Origin: Lentisphaeria bacterium UBA1784
Lineage (GTDB): Bacteria > Verrucomicrobiota > Lentisphaeria > Victivallales > Victivallaceae
Assembly (NCBI GenBank): GCA_002315455.1
Contig: DCGG01000089.1
Location: 13,966-27,616 of the forward strand
Direction: 5' to 3'
DNA length: 13,651 nt
The notes under the pieces were generated by a model. The model did no database searches. It was not told where the DNA came from and saw only the letters and a list, made by a program, of their open reading frames with translations. The position numbers and the translations under genes are program-made. Below are positions 12,961-13,651 of the stretch, piece by piece; positions within the stretch are counted from its first letter, which is position 1; every line of letters begins with the position of its first letter.

Positions 12961-13651
12961 GGTAAAACTCCGAAAAACTCCAGGCCTGCGCGGCACATCC
13001 GCCGGCCGCGTGAGGGGCATCGCCATCCGCGACCTCGGAGATCTCTCCCGGAATGCCGCCCTCCAGATACCGGGCGGTGGAACAGAGGAGGTCCATAGCG
13101 CGCATCCGACACTTCTCGCCGCCCAGCATATAGAGGGCTTCGCAATAGGAGGGGAAGGGCCATGCCCAGACGGTCCCGTTGTGGTAGGCGACCTTCCGGC
13201 AGGTGTTCTCCGGGCCCCGGTAGTGCCCCTGATAGGGGGTTCCGGGATTGTTGAGAAGTCCGCCGTTCAGCATCACCGGAAGTTTGTACTCCACCGGACG
13301 GTCCGCAAGGGTTCGGATCCCGCCGGGGACCAACAGTTCGCCGCAGTTATCCAGAATGATCCGGCGCTTCCGGGGATCCTTCACCGCGCCGAGGGTCAGC
13401 GCAAGCAGCTGGTTGCAGCGGCAGTGGTCGTCCGCCTGCGCGGCGGCGGGGGTCCCGGCTCCGCAGTGGAGGCAGTCGGAACAGCAGTCCGGCCGGGAGA
13501 AGAACAGCGTCTCGATGCTTTGGGAGACCTTCTGCGCCAACTCCGTTTCTCCGAGGAATTCCAGCGCGGCGTACCAGAGGGCCTGGATCTCAATGGGATA
13601 TCCTTCCCGGGGTGTTCCGGCGGGGAAGTTGGTGTCCATCCAGGTGAAATG
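12932..13651 (-). CDS. Glycogen-debranching-type amylo-alpha-1,6-glucosidase (GH133-like), C-terminal part; 5' end beyond window
   Basis: The frame is open to the right edge and about 239 residues are present, entering with HFTWMDTNF. Debranching-enzyme signatures of the (alpha/alpha)6-barrel domain are clear: TWMD, TPREGYPIEIQALWY, VAYHNGTVWAWPF, EISEVADGDAPH and GCAAQAWSFSEFYRVW. These proteins hydrolyse alpha-1,6 branch points of glycogen or related glucans in the cytoplasm. ATG at 13639 is internal to the conserved TWMD motif and is not the start. Unusually, the segment where relatives have an LRPNQ-like motif here reads CRCNQLL and is preceded by CCSDCLHC, giving six Cys within 24 residues (13415-13486). 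The gene likely begins about 1 kb or more beyond the window and shares a transcript with the deacylase gene it overlaps. Confidence 0.85.
   Translation of the reverse strand, partial: HFTWMDTNFPAGTPREGYPIEIQALWYAALEFLGETELAQKVSQSIETLFFSRPDCCSDCLHCGAGTPAAAQADDHCRCNQLLALTLGAVKDPRKRRIILDNCGELLVPGGIRTLADRPVEYKLPVMLNGGLLNNPGTPYQGHYRGPENTCRKVAYHNGTVWAWPFPSYCEALYMLGGEKCRMRAMDLLCSTARYLEGGIPGEISEVADGDAPHAAGGCAAQAWSFSEFYRVWKLLHQD
12968..12971 (-). promoter_or_regulatory. Ribosome binding site supporting the GTG start of the deacylase
   Basis: GGAG on the minus strand, 7 nt before the GTG at 12960, inside the 3' end of the debranching-enzyme gene. It is the reason for preferring GTG 12960 to ATG 13026. 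Confidence 0.5.

Noticed and set aside
1..13651. A previously undescribed multi-gene defence or metabolic system
   Set aside because: Every gene falls in a known family, and neighbours have no shared pathway beyond the BatB/C-BatD pair. No mobile elements, toxin-antitoxin pairs, reverse transcriptase or repeat arrays were seen.

Overview
The window is about 13.7 kb of G+C-rich bacterial chromosome carrying eight protein-coding genes; two run off the ends. I see no RNA gene, insertion sequence, prophage, CRISPR array or origin. The gene set (aerotolerance-type BatB/BatC/BatD proteins, a K+-dependent-type membrane pyrophosphatase, NAD-dependent DNA ligase, class II lysyl-tRNA synthetase) fits a Gram-negative, often anaerobic lineage. 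The style of the proteins makes me suspect the PVC superphylum (Lentisphaerae/Verrucomicrobia-like). That placement is an impression, not something the sequence proves.

Layout, left to right. Minus strand: the 5' part of batD (1-1576, open at the left edge), a fused batB/batC (1580-3760), ligA (3902-5881) and hppA (5907-8252). Transcription runs hppA -> ligA, then batB/C -> batD. A good sigma70-like promoter in the 141-bp gap after ligA suggests the bat pair is its own unit. A 330-bp divergent regulatory region (8253-8582) separates hppA from the plus-strand pair lysS (8583-10094) and a secreted metallophosphoesterase (10113-11429). The plus-strand pair ends only 4 bp from the convergent 3' end of an N-acyl-D-amino-acid deacylase-like amidohydrolase (11434-12960, minus). 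The amidohydrolase start overlaps the end of a glycogen-debranching-enzyme-type gene (12932-13651, minus, open at the right edge).

How the genes work together. BatB/C and BatD are expected to sit in the cell envelope as parts of one poorly understood complex built on a von Willebrand A domain, TPR/coiled-coil sequence and immunoglobulin-like domains. HppA would pump Na+ and/or H+ across the inner membrane using pyrophosphate, a by-product of reactions such as those of DNA polymerase and LysRS. LigA and LysS are housekeeping enzymes. The remaining three genes look like ordinary catabolic functions with no obvious link to each other.

I did not find a convincing new multi-gene system. The points most worth a second look are: the BatB-BatC fusion that keeps an internal signal-peptide-like segment; sliding-clamp-like motifs in an unusual LigA tail; a proline where class II LysRS normally has a lysine-site asparagine; a cysteine cluster in the debranching enzyme; and the highly structured hppA/lysS intergenic region, where two candidate divergent promoters share one palindromic -35 hexamer.
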